A stretch of 31,086 bases of DNA. Origin: Lentinus brumalis (taxonomy: Eukaryota; Basidiomycota; Agaricomycetes; Polyporales; Polyporaceae). Location: contig MARA01000111.1 in the NCBI GenBank assembly GCA_001792895.1, positions 1 through 31,086 on the forward strand, given 5' to 3'. This document shows, in pieces, positions 10,274 to 20,558 of this stretch; the stretch's first letter is position 1, and every line of letters begins with the position of its first letter. The position numbers and the translations under genes are program-made. The notes beneath the pieces are model-generated. The model searched no databases and had not been told where the DNA came from. It saw only the letters and a program-made list of their open reading frames with translations.

Positions 10274-12871
10274 CTAAGGTCGAGCTTGCATCTGGTGCAT
10301 CGTCTTCGCGCTCCGCTGATAGCCTCGCCGCCGCCCGCCCGCGTCCGACCATCCCGGGCACGAGCTCGGGAACTGGTTCCTTTGCTGCGCGCATCCGTTA
10401 GCTCCCCTCGTGGCACGGCTGCCCTGAGTATTGACGTACCTCGATCTTGAACCCGTTCCACGCGGTGAGGAGGTCTCGCTTCTTGTCCTCCTCATCGACG
10501 ACATCAATCAGGGCGTTCACGACGCTAGCAGTGCCGTCCAGGTTTCGGTCAAGGATGCTCCACACTGTCGATATGAGGTCGCGCGCCGCGGACTCGTTCG
10601 CCCGATACGAGCGAATCGCAGCCTTGACTGCGGACAGCGTGCGTCGGGTTCGGCGCAAGGCTTGTGAGGCGCACCACCAGTGCCGATAATCGAGGGTCCG
10701 CATCTGCAAGCTCGGGGCTGGGCGACGGTCCGCGAGTCGCCTGCTGGCTCGACGCTCCGCCGCCGGCCGTTAAGCTGCCGCCAAACGCCTCTCTCCGCCG
10801 CGCCCCGGCGGCCTGGGGGCGCGGCCCAGCCCAGGAGGGCCGGCTGTGTGCGGTGGAGGCTCGCGTTCGCGTTCGCGTTCACGGTCCCCTCTATCCCGCC
10901 GTCCGCGCCTGCCCGCGCCGCCGCCGACATCTTCGAACTCGAAGTCGGCCTCCACGCGGCGGGCGTCCCGTTTGTCGCGGGCAGACATCTCGGCGCCGTG
11001 CTCCTCGACCTGGTGCGCTTTGAGGTCGATCGCGGAGCCGAACACGACGAACTTGCGCGCGAGACACTCGGCGCGTCTGCACGGGAAGTGGGCGTGCATG
11101 AAGTGCTCCTCCTGTGTGCGCAGCCATGGCGGATCAGTCTGTCTGATATGGTGGTAGGTTGAGATGTCTGATACGCACCAGGGCTTCGTAGTTGCGGAAG
11201 CTGCACGGCGGATCGGAGATAACCGAGAAGTATAAACCATGAGCGACAGGAAGGTACGAGACTGCGGAAGACTCACTAGTTGTCCTTCACCTCGTTACGC
11301 TTGCAGATGAAGCACTCCTCGTGCCTTTCACGCATGTGCGCGTAGAGCTCGTCGTCGCCGAAGAAGCACTCGCGGCAGAACTCGCACAGGGGATGGATGC
11401 CGCCTTCGATCTGTTGCGCTTGCTTGCCGTGGTCGCGTCTGTGCCCTCTGACCATGGACGGCAGGTGGATGGGGAGGACATTGGGGTCGTAGAGGGCGTG
11501 CTCATGGGCGAAGACCTTCTTGAAGCGTATGCACAGATCGCTGGTGGTGCCGATAAGTTCACTCCTTTATCGGAGCCGGAGTTGTAGGTGAACTCACCAC
11601 ATGAGCTTCCCGTGCGTCGCACGGGTGTGCAGCTTGAGGTCGCTCCATCCGTTCCCGATGAAGTCGCACTGCGGGTCGGGACAGTTGAAGCGGAGGAGGA
11701 TGAGCGTCTCCTCCATCATCTCCTGGGTCTCGAACGAGATGGCGAGCTTCGCATCCCTGTACGGGATGGTGTCTGGAGTGTAGGACGACCAGGAGGCATC
11801 GGGAGACGTCGTGAAGATGACAGACGCTTGAGGTTCCTGTGTGCAACGATCAGGGCTCGTCCTTTACCCAAATATGAACGAGAGAAAGTGGGGGTGGATA
11901 TTCGCCGGTCTGCCGGAATTCCACTGCTTTCCTCCTCCGCTGCCACTGCCATTGAAGACTAGCCAGTGCGATATCTTTCACTGCAAGCAGCTTCTACGCC
12001 TCAAAAGTTGTGCGACTGCGGACATACAGCTACAAGCGGGCAGGCAGGCTTACGCGTCGGGAGCGCGCTCGTCAGGTGCGAACATGGTGACAGTGGAAGT
12101 GTGCACCCGCCTGCCGCACTTCCGCCATGTTGCCCGTCGACCACTTTCGCTGCCACCGAGCTAGTGATAGCGTTCCCTATATCAAAATAGGGCTGGCATG
12201 TGCAGTACGCATACCCACATGGTAGAGGGGTGTGCCCGGGGTCAGGGATTGCTCTGTCAGATCTTGCAATAGATCACAGGCGGAGCGTAGCGGCACGGAG
12301 TTCACGCAGGAAACCTCTCAACTTCGTGACGACTGCTTCTCTCCCAGGTCACGACTATTCGCGACATTGACCGCATGTCTTCCAGTGCAGCATCCGTCTT
12401 GGCCTGAGGCCAGTGGAAGTGAAGGGCGAAACAGTGGAAGTCCGAGGAGCTCCGACGTTCACAACTGTCGTGAACGCTGAGCGCGACTGAAAGCGCGTCA
12501 CGCACCTTGCAAAATGTACACTCCAGCTTCTTGTAGAGGGCCCGCAAACGCAAGGCGCAGACGTGGCAAGTCCTATGGTTGCACTCGGAGAGGGACCAGT
12601 ACTTGACAGGCTCCGCGCAGATCCAGCAGATGGTGCTCTCGTCGACGGGCTCGGCGTCGGCATCAGTACCATTGTTGACTTCTTGCAAGGTTGCGTTCTG
12701 GTTGATCTGGGCCTCAGACTTTGCAGCAGGGAGGCTGTCGGGCTTGGAGATCTGTGCAGGATCGCGCGGTGCGCCGTTCTTCTGCCCTCCGCGCCCACGC
12801 CGTCCTCGCTGTGCTCCGCGACCGCGAGTGTTCTGAGCGCGAGCTTGGGTTGTCGTCGAAGCAGTAGACAT
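10274..12871 (-). CDS. HEL2: Hel2/ZNF598-type E3 ligase, unit U2, C-terminally truncated by frameshift
   Basis: Exons (minus strand): 12506-12871, 11598-11836, 11277-11540, 11179-11200, 10440-11111, 10274-10384. RING and zinc-finger coding sequence is identical to U1, apart from one Gly codon fewer in the Gly run of exon 5 (near 10920) and a synonymous Asp codon. An extra C near 10830, in the low-complexity Arg/Pro/Gly region, shifts the frame to a stop at 10770. The encoded protein would be about 410 residues: RING and fingers intact, C-terminal helical region lost. Three further indels between 10440 and 10770 also break the ancestral frame. Exon 6 follows a 55-nt intron with a CTAAC branch point. 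It has lost one G relative to U1 and ends in sequence of the preceding unit, at a stop at 10274. It is either a truncated working gene or a pseudogene. Confidence 0.8.
11837..12505 (-). other. HEL2 intron 1 (669 nt), U2
   Basis: Same donor and acceptor as in U1. It differs from U1 only by one added G in a G run near 12226 (gtagagggg versus gtagaggg). Base-level identity over a 669-nt intron is out of line with the rest of the unit. Confidence 0.75.
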
Positions 12872-13298
12872 AGCGGTAGGTGATTGGCCGATGGAGGAAG
12901 GAGGAGGAGCAGACGGCGAGATGAGGATGACTGCAAGCCTCTCAGCGGAGCCGGTTCCCGAAAAGGCAAGGGCCCGGACAGCTTCCGAGTAGTGATGGGA
13001 GAGTGGAGTAAGGGCCACGGCAGACGAACGAGCGCTGCCCTCGACCTCGACTGCACGACTCGCAGCTTGCCCTCTGCGCCCTTGGTCGACTGCGCCTGAG
13101 CCCTCCTCACGCGTCACCCGCACTCGCTTGCCACCGTCGTCATACGCCCCTCGTTCTCTCCCCTCGGCTCGCCCTCTCTCTGCCCGTCCGCCGGCCTCAG
13201 GTCTGCGCCGCTTCCCGTGGCTCGCTCCAGCTGTCTGTATGCACCCGCGTCTCTGGCACTCGAGCAGCACCATGCATGTACAAGTCGATAGTAATGCT
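12872..13298 (-). promoter_or_regulatory. HEL2 5' region, U2
   Basis: Same CCAAT motif and CT-rich tract as in U1, with no difference seen. A single base is lost near 13343 (gatccctc versus gatcccctc in U1), where divergence from U1 begins. Confidence 0.45.
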
Positions 13299-13737
13299 AT
13301 GAGTCTTGCCCAGCGCCGTTCCAGTCCGAGCAGCCAGCGATCCCTCAGCCTCTGGTGAGTCTAATACCCGTATATTTCGCTCTCCTCTTCGCTTGAGCAG
13401 CCCGCTACCCTCCGAACCCGACATCTGCAAGACGGAGTCAAAGCATCGACGAGTCGCCCAAGTCTGCAACATCGAACGTCCAACCTGCCTGCTCCTTCGC
13501 GGTCTGAGCAGGTGCGCCCGCTTCTTGCCGTATACTCTCGCTCTAACACCGACTGCCAGTCTGGGAGAGACCGGTTCGCCCGCACGCGGCCATGCGAATG
13601 TCATACACGCTCGCCATGGACGCCACTGATGTATTCACGCATACATACAGGCCACCACACCGTCCGGGTTCGCCAGACCACCGAAGCAGCGTACCTCCCC
13701 GTACGTAGCTCCTCGGCTGCTTCTCTGGACACATCTA

Positions 13738-14193
13738 CCAGGGCGCACCATGTCCTCACTCGACGACCGCTCCGTCAATCACAACGTCCCGTTCAAGCTC
13801 CCGGGCCTTCCCTCCGACAACATGTCTACCTAACCGGCACCCGTGCCCACAGAGCACGCCACTCAAGAACACCTCCCGCCCCCTCACGTATCGACTGTCA
13901 GCGTCACGCAGCGCATCGTTCCTGTACACGGCGGGTATGAGCACTTCCTCGATCGGCTGACGGACGTCACGCTCACCTGAGTCCATGCACCAACAGTCGA
14001 CACGGAGAGCAAAGCGCGACCGTCGTGGGATGACCCGGGAGACGTCGGACACAGTTGTGGGATAGACAAGCCCAGTGGCGAGCCAACAGAGGACGGCGAC
14101 AAAGGATGGGCGACGAGGAGGGGGAAGGGTCGGCGGCGCACAGGTGAGGGAGCGAGCTCTGAAGAACATGGTCGCCTCCAGCCCGTACTTATA
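13738..14193 (-). other. Candidate Z, U2
   Basis: Same TATAAG box (complement of 14188-14193) and the same two intron-like intervals, 13922-13976 (55 nt) and 13830-13887 (58 nt). It is almost identical to U1 over this stretch. Product unknown. I see no gene from 13299 to 13737. Confidence 0.2.
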
Positions 14194-14458
14194 CACGTCT
14201 AGGGCCAGACAAACACGCCACGCGCGGCGTTCGCGCACGGGCCAGCCCTCTCCGTGTTCGGCTCTGCGAAGGCATGCACCCGTACGCGATGACGGCCCTT
14301 GGAAGCCCGCCGTCCCAGCTGGGAGCGACGAGTGTGTATGATGTTCGCGACTCCACGACGTCACCCCAGTTGCGATGTGCTGACGACCCGAGACGTGACC
14401 GTCCGCCTCCGCACGTACGCGTCCCGTACCTAGCTCCTGTTGCACAGTACACAATGCC

Positions 14459-15274
14459 ATGTCGTTCCACAGTCCACAGTCCACAGTCCTCGCTGCCTCA
14501 GCCTGAGCAGAGCTGCATCCATGGTGCGCCCTGCTCAACTCCAAACTGACACGCTCCAGAGTCGATCTCGCCGGACCCGAGCGACGGCTCGAGGGCGCTC
14601 TCGTCGCGACGTCGGGCCTGCGCGTTGCTTGGAAGCTACAGACCAGATGGACGGCCTCGTCCGGCGCGGCGGCAGGACGGTCGTACGTCTCCTCGGTCGA
14701 TCTGTGTTCGCGCGGCGACGCTCAGGCTCAGCACCTTTCCAGTATCATCATGGAGCCAACCATACCTTTCGACTGCGAACTGACGAGCCACAGGACGCGG
14801 CGCAAGGCTCAAGCTCTGGACCGTCTGCAGAGGCAGCGTGAAGATGCGAAGAATCAAGATGACTCGGGCCGCGATCAGGGCTGGGCACCCGCTCGACATC
14901 GACACCGAGCTCGGGTACAGGCCTTGAAGCTTCACCGCCTCGCTCGCTCGCTCGCTGCTTCGATCGACGATCTTCGAGTCGCCGGGGCAGGACACTTCGT
15001 GAGGCTTGCGGTCGAAGTGCATCTAACAGCCCGTCGGTGTGTCGCCGTCCGACTCGCGCATTGTCACCACCGAGTGAGCTCAGAGCCTCAGAGAGCACAG
15101 AGCGTCGACCGGCATGCGTGTGCAGCGAGCCTGCCCCGTCGCCGTGGTCGCAACCGTCCCACCTTCCGGACCGACTGCGAAGCGCGAAGCGACGTCTGCC
15201 TCGTCGCTCGGACGGGTGCTTGTCATCGGACGGCAGCAATAATGGTAGACCCGCCACCCGCCCTGCGATGCTAA
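14459..15274 (+). other. Block X, 5' part, U2 (longest open frame)
   Basis: From an ATG at 14750 a 174-codon frame runs to 15274 without interruption. It begins MEPTIPFDCELTSH, continues through the charged stretch shared with U1 and U3, then reads LARSLAASIDDLRVAGAG and HFVRLAVEVHLTARRCVAV. This copy lacks the 7-bp duplication found in U1 and U3. It is the only copy in which these two conserved stretches lie in one frame. The U1-type first exon (ATG at 14459) stops early here. No family was recognised. Confidence 0.4.
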
Positions 15275-18200
15275 CTCGGAGCGGCGAAGGCAGTCGATTG
15301 CGGAAGGTACGTACATACCGGCCTTGGCTTTGCGTGCGTACGCTGAGACGCCTCCTGTGCAGCCCGGATTCGCATCTGCGGAGTCCGAGTCCGAGGGCGC
15401 GTGACATTCGTGTGCACAGTGCGGCGCGGCTGCTCGAGAACGCTGCCTCCGAGGTCAAGCTGGGGCCCCACGGCGCACGGACGCGGATGTTGCGTGTTTG
15501 AGACTGGAGAACGGCGAGGACGATGGGATGCAAGCGACGGACATGCCGCGCCGGTCGAGGTCTGAGAACTGATAGTGAAACTCCCGAGCAATCAAGCCAC
15601 TGCTAATACGGATGTCTGAACGGTGGCTGGACGGTACGCTCCCGCGCGTTGTCTTTCGGATTCTGAATGGACGAGGACGCGACTCCTCGATGACAGGACT
15701 CTCCACCGACGTGTCGCTGTCTTCGGAGGGTAGCGGCCAGAAGCAAGCGGCAACGGCCTGGCAGTCACGCTCGACGGGACGGTTGGGGAGACATATCGCT
15801 CAGCAGTAGACGACGGCATTCCCGGACAGCCGTGACGATGCACAGAGGCGGCGAACTGTGCCCGCGTGTCCTCGACACCTTCGAAACACGGCGCCGAGTT
15901 GCGAGAGCGCAGGCTCACTGAGACGACGGTGAGGATGTTCCCGGGAAGCTTGTATCGTCGAGAACTTGGACATCGGCCTCTGACTGTCCTTATGTCTAGG
16001 TACACCTCGACGAGGCTTACATCCAGCACTGAGCAGTAGGGACTGACGGTACCCAGTACTCGAGCCTTGCATGGTGATCTCCACGAGGCCACCTTGGAGG
16101 CTGCAAGACGAACGACAATCACGGCGTACGCGTACTACTGGCTGAATGATAGGGCTCGCGAAGATCCGATTGGACCTTCGTCAGGGAAGAGCACATGGCG
16201 ATCGTCTTCTATTCAAGAGGTGCCCAAGGCGCATGGTTGCGACAAGCTCACGCTGATTGTTTCGTTTCAGAGCAGGCAAGAACGTCTCAACTTTCAAGCA
16301 ATGTTGTTGTCTCCGTCGCAACATAATTGGGCTGGACTAGCAGTAGACGGCATGGCTATTGCAGATTGCCGGACGCGAGCGGCGAGCTTCGCCTTTGCTT
16401 GTGCTTCATGGGAACCCGGGAGACGTCCTGACTACTCGCCTGGTTCAAGATCCGTCGGACAAGATACTTGAGCAGCTCGCAGGTATGTCTTTCTGTCGCT
16501 GCACGTGTAACGGTATATACTGAAGTCTTGACCCGTTGCGCAGGTCCATACAGCTCGAGTGATAGTCCTAAGCCCTCGCTGTAGGAGCTTTGCTAGTCGA
16601 ATACGCACACTCGTAGCCCCGAGTACGCCCGGGCCTCGCGTGGACACGGCGTCCCTGACGACGCACTCGAGCATCAGAGAGAGGGACTCGAAGACGTCAA
16701 GGTCTCTCGGTTCCTCGAACTCCCACCGATCCTAGTAAGCAGCCGTGCATTTCGAGGCGGTCTATTCGCCGTCTGGCCGATTCTCATGTCTGTAGTAGCA
16801 CACGCACGAATGACCAGCCCGGGGACTCGGCGAAGAATTCGCCATCCCACGCCGGCAATGAGTTCCAGGGAGTGTCGTCCTGGTCTCACATAGAAGCACT
16901 TGATCAGGCTCCCGAGTAGGCGGTAGCTGGCAGGATCGCGTGCAACGCACGAAGCAGCGCGATCCGTATCTCTTCGGTTCTACACGCCGAGAAGTCATAG
17001 GTGAGCTTATGTTCACGTCGTTTCACCCTCTTGCATGCTGAAGTACTCGTCCCAGTGCCTTCTCTGTGTCCACCGCTGCTGCTCTCGTTGTGGAGGCACC
17101 GGTATGTCTGACGCGGACACGTTGCAAGCACGCTTTAGTTGGCAAGAATATCATTCGCATTCGGACATTACTGGCGACGCGATACCGGGCAAACACGAGG
17201 TATCAATCCGCGCCGATTGCGACCTGCGATTTGCGCAATGCAAGGCCCCGAACACGCAGCAGACGACCTGTTCAGTATGCCGCCACTCTCACGCATCGCT
17301 GGCAACTCGGTCGACGATGCACCTCGCGACCACGATGCGTAGAGGTTGACATCTCCCTTTGTAACATGTATCATGCGCAGCACCGGGCTCACGACGCAGT
17401 GTTGCGCAAGCCCATCTCACACTTGTTTCTGCCCCCAATTGTTGTGCCCGCACCCGGTAGTATACATTCCTCAGCGGGCATGCGGTTGGCAACTAACCGG
17501 TATGCGCCTGGCAGTCACCGTCCGTGAGCTGTCTGCCAGGTTGCATTGCGTCGCGTATGCTGTACCGAGAGATCGCCTCGTACATGACAAGTACGCTCCA
17601 GAACACTATTACTCACTCGCTGTACTCAGGTAACTCGGAAGAACAGATTCACATCCAGTTTGTTCGGGACGGCGACTTCGGTTACAAACATCGCCGTCGG
17701 CACTGACTCTGCTGTTTCAGGCCTGTCAAGTATATGACCGCAATGAGCAGCTGCAACCGCCGAGTCCGGCGCACTGACACCCATACCACACAGACACAGT
17801 AGAGAAACATTTGACTGGCCAACCTTCTCTCTACATCCAGTCCCGGCACGCCCATGCATCAAACCTTGCAGATGCCGATGTTAGACCTGTGGCGGCATGC
17901 ACCCGGAGAAGCACACGCGAAACTCCACCTTCTGTGACTCAGCATGACAGGACTTCGTTCGTATACCCGACACTATTCTGCTGCATCGCACGTTCGGCTG
18001 ACACCTCTGACAATATAGAAGACAGGATACCTGGTGCTCAGATGCGCTGGGAAGCCATCGCCTCCCGACGGCTTGTTCTCTTCTACGACGGTATCGTGTG
18101 CCACGGTGGTTGGCCACTGTGTTTCACCTTCCAACCCTAGCAAAATAACGATCTCTGTCGCCCGCTACCTGCCTGAGCTCTCGTAGTAGGGCAACACCGG

Positions 18201-18704
18201 ACGGTATCTTGGCTGCACGCTCCGAGAGTATCTACGACTCAGCTGTCCAGTCTGTGCTTCCCATCTTGTACCTGCCACTCCAACTTTAACCAACACTGGG
18301 TGCAGCCGACGATCGATCATGTCAATTAAGTTCGACCGCGCTTTGTTCGGAACGGCTGAAGAGCACCCGGGTCAACACTACTTAATTACCATGAGGACGA
18401 GGAGGACAGTGTTGCTTTGGAGATCGAGGATACAAACGAGTACTGAGATTATGGACCGCTGAACAAGCAGAACACGAGCTGGAGGATCATGCGCACGGTG
18501 GTAATTGTGGCCGCTTGAATGTGCTATACCCGATGTCACCGAACAGGATGTCCGGGCAGGCACGCTCTATTGAGATGGCAGCCTTAGCCACCCAGGAGAT
18601 CTTACGAAACCCGCGATACCGTCGGACGGATGCACGGATACTCAGCATTCACGATGTCAGTTCTCCCATGGAAACTTCTAGCCTTACTTACCAGAAGACC
18701 TACG
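15275..18704 (+). pseudogene. Decayed plus-strand exon-like blocks between X and Y, U2
   Basis: Same islands as in U1. Exon (b), 16152-16219, reads GLAKIRLDLRQGRAHGD, with a 51-nt interval to 16270. Exon (c), 16365-16482, has lost one base and shifts frame but ends DKILEQLAG, then a 61-nt interval. Exon (d), 17515-17629, reads TVRELSARLHCVAYAVPRDR, then LVHDKYAPEHYYSLA, preceded by a 58-nt interval with a CTAAC branch. This is the cleanest version of (d). A 48-nt minus-strand interval near 17000 also resembles an intron, so strand assignment there is uncertain. I assign nothing from about 17770 to 18704. Confidence 0.4.
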
Positions 18705-18843
18705 TTCCTCAGCCTCCTTCTCGCCCCTCCTCCTTCCCTGTCCCTCTCTCCATTCTACCGGCATTCGAGACCCCAACCCCTGGTTCTATGTGAGATCCTC
18801 AAGGCTTCTCATCCCTTCGCAGTGCACGCTACAGTCACATTGA
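18705..18843 (+). promoter_or_regulatory. CT-rich start region of gene Y, U2
   Basis: Equivalent pyrimidine-rich tract at about 18708-18760, upstream of the ATG at 18844, with small indels relative to U1 and U3. Confidence 0.35.
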
Positions 18844-20253
18844 ATGAAGAACAACGGCCGTGATGTATTGAAGACTCCCTACGGTACACGCAGCCGCCAG
18901 CGACGCAGACACGAGCATCTGGTACGTAGCACCCACCTCAACCATCGTGCTCATGCCGCTACCTCCCAGCTACTTCAAGCAGTGCCACGAGCTTCGACAA
19001 GACGAAGCTGGGCGGATAGCCCTGCGCAGACGACCGGCACACAACACTCATGTTCCTGTGCGAGGTCGGGTTAGTGTCATGTTCATTGTTAACCACCTGT
19101 CCTCGAACGTCTTCCACCGCCGTCGTTCGCATAGACACGACCGCACGTGGCACGCAGTCCACGCCGTACTTCTGCGGCTGAAAGAGCGTACCAGCATGCT
19201 CCAAGTCTCCGAGATGGGTACGTCCTAGCTTTCACCTCGAAGGAGAGGTCGGCCGCTGACTGTCTACGTCTATCAGCCAGGTCACGGCAAACTTGCTTCA
19301 CGGTTGCGGCATCGCCGGCGTGAACCTCCCCACCTGCGCATGGGTCATCGGGTGTCGCTACGCCGTGTACGTACCTCCTCTCGTCTCCCTCGTGTAGCCG
19401 GCCAGACGTCCTGTCTCTTGGATGCAGGTGCTCGGCCAGCTCACGGGAATCTGGCGCAACCGTCATATCGCCAACGAGTGCCACCGTGACCTACCTGGTA
19501 GTCTTGACTCAACGGGCACGTACCTTCCTCGCACGTCATGCTGCTCCTCATTTTCTGACGCACATTATACCAGCAGGTCAGCACGCGACTTCATCGCAGG
19601 CAAATGCACGCGGAGGACGCGTCTCTGGCTATCACATCACATCAGCACTCAGGCTCCCGCGGAGACATTCAGTAAGTACCTTTGGCATCCAAGCACTTGC
19701 GACACTAGCTGAATTTCCATTGTCGTCCAGTGCTCCCATGCCTGGTAGTCAAACCGTGTCGCGTGCAGTATGCAGAGACGTGCGGCGAACGGCGCGACTG
19801 GCATCTAGGAGTCCTCCGGCACGACAAATCTGCGATAGATGGCACGCACCTTCCAGCGAATGTTCGCGTGCGCATCACTTCCAGGCGACGTGCCAACGGT
19901 CCGGCTTCACGCCCAGACGCGCAAGGCCGGAGTCGCGTCACAACCCGGGTCGACTGGTACGTACCTGTGCTATATACTTATGCGTGCTGATTGACGCAAG
20001 ACTCACCAGATTGGTTTGCAGCGGGTCCGGCTGCACTCGCGGTACACGTCCAGCTCGTGCGACGCGTCGTACAGGTGTCAAAGACAGTCCCGAGTGGCAC
20101 AGGTGAGCACCTAGTAGTCGGACTCTGGGAAGCCCGCGCTGACGTCGCTATATGCAGTGTCACTGGTCGTAAGGAGCGCGCGGAGCAGAGAGCAGAGTGG
20201 TGGTGGTCGGAAGCAGAGTCGCGGACTTGGAGAACGCGCGAAGTCGGGCATAG
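18844..20253 (+). pseudogene. Gene Y, U2 copy (best preserved 5' half)
   Basis: Exons 18844-18921 (MKNNGRDVLKTPYGTRSR...), 18983-19057 (CHELRQDEAGRIALRRR) and 19135-19217 (VARSPRRTSAAERAYQHAPS) join in matching phases with 61- and 77-nt introns. Exon 19277-19366 (VTANLLHGCGIAGVNLPT) carries two extra bases that break the frame. It is followed by a 60-nt interval and VLGQLTGIWRNRHIANECH at 19427. The fifth and seventh donors read GC, not GT (19516, 19842). Later intervals are 19672-19730, 19957-20021 and 20103-20157. The exon-7 frame reads GSQTVSRAVCRDVRRTARL. No family was recognised. The protein would be rich in Arg and lacks clear membrane segments. Confidence 0.5.
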
Positions 20254-20340
20254 GCGCCCGTCGTTCTCGTGTGGCACAAAGTCCGCCAGAACGCGTTACT
20301 GTCTCTGTAGTACTCCTGCACCGAAGTAGACCGTAGTTCG

Positions 20341-20456
20341 TTGAATAATATATCTTTACTCCCTCACCTCATCGCCCGATCGAAACGCGAGTTTGCGTGC
20401 GCTCGAGAGACCGCACCAAACACTCGCACATATGACGGGCCAAAGAAATATATTTC
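20341..20456. terminator. AT-rich convergent 3' zone between Y (U2) and HEL2 (U3)
   Basis: The same motifs are kept: ataatatatc at 20345-20354 and palindrome gaaatatatttc at 20445-20456. Neighbouring bases vary, so the AT motifs are better conserved than their surroundings. Confidence 0.35.
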
Positions 20457-20558
20457 GTGCTACAGACACATCTCCTGCATGCAAACGACCTCACCTTGAC
20501 CCCTGCACCCATCCTCCAGCACGACCTGCCCACCGTCCCTATACCACCCCGCAACACC

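Larger units (their letters stand above)
6..10357. repeat. Tandem unit U1 (10.35 kb)
   Basis: First of three head-to-tail copies, taken from the shared string gcacgagctcgg at 6 to its next occurrence at 10358. It carries HEL2 (minus), candidate Z (minus), block X (plus) and gene Y (plus). U1 is the most divergent unit. Its first ~100 bases (HEL2 last exon and last intron) differ from U2 and U3, and two splice donors in gene Y read GT here but GC in the other two. The five bases to the left of the unit (ggtag) do not match the junctions before U2, U3 and U4 (cccgg), so the left edge of the array may be here. Confidence 0.95.

Noticed and set aside
6..10357. Transposon or LTR element as the repeat unit
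   Set aside because: No terminal repeats, target-site duplications, reverse transcriptase, integrase or transposase signature was seen. The unit ends cut through a host gene, as in a segmental tandem duplication.
16904..17131. Minus-strand frame reading TEEIRIALLRALHAILPA
   Set aside because: Attractive by eye and kept in all units, but neighbouring plus-strand islands have better splice signals. The frame is not continuous with any supported minus-strand exon.
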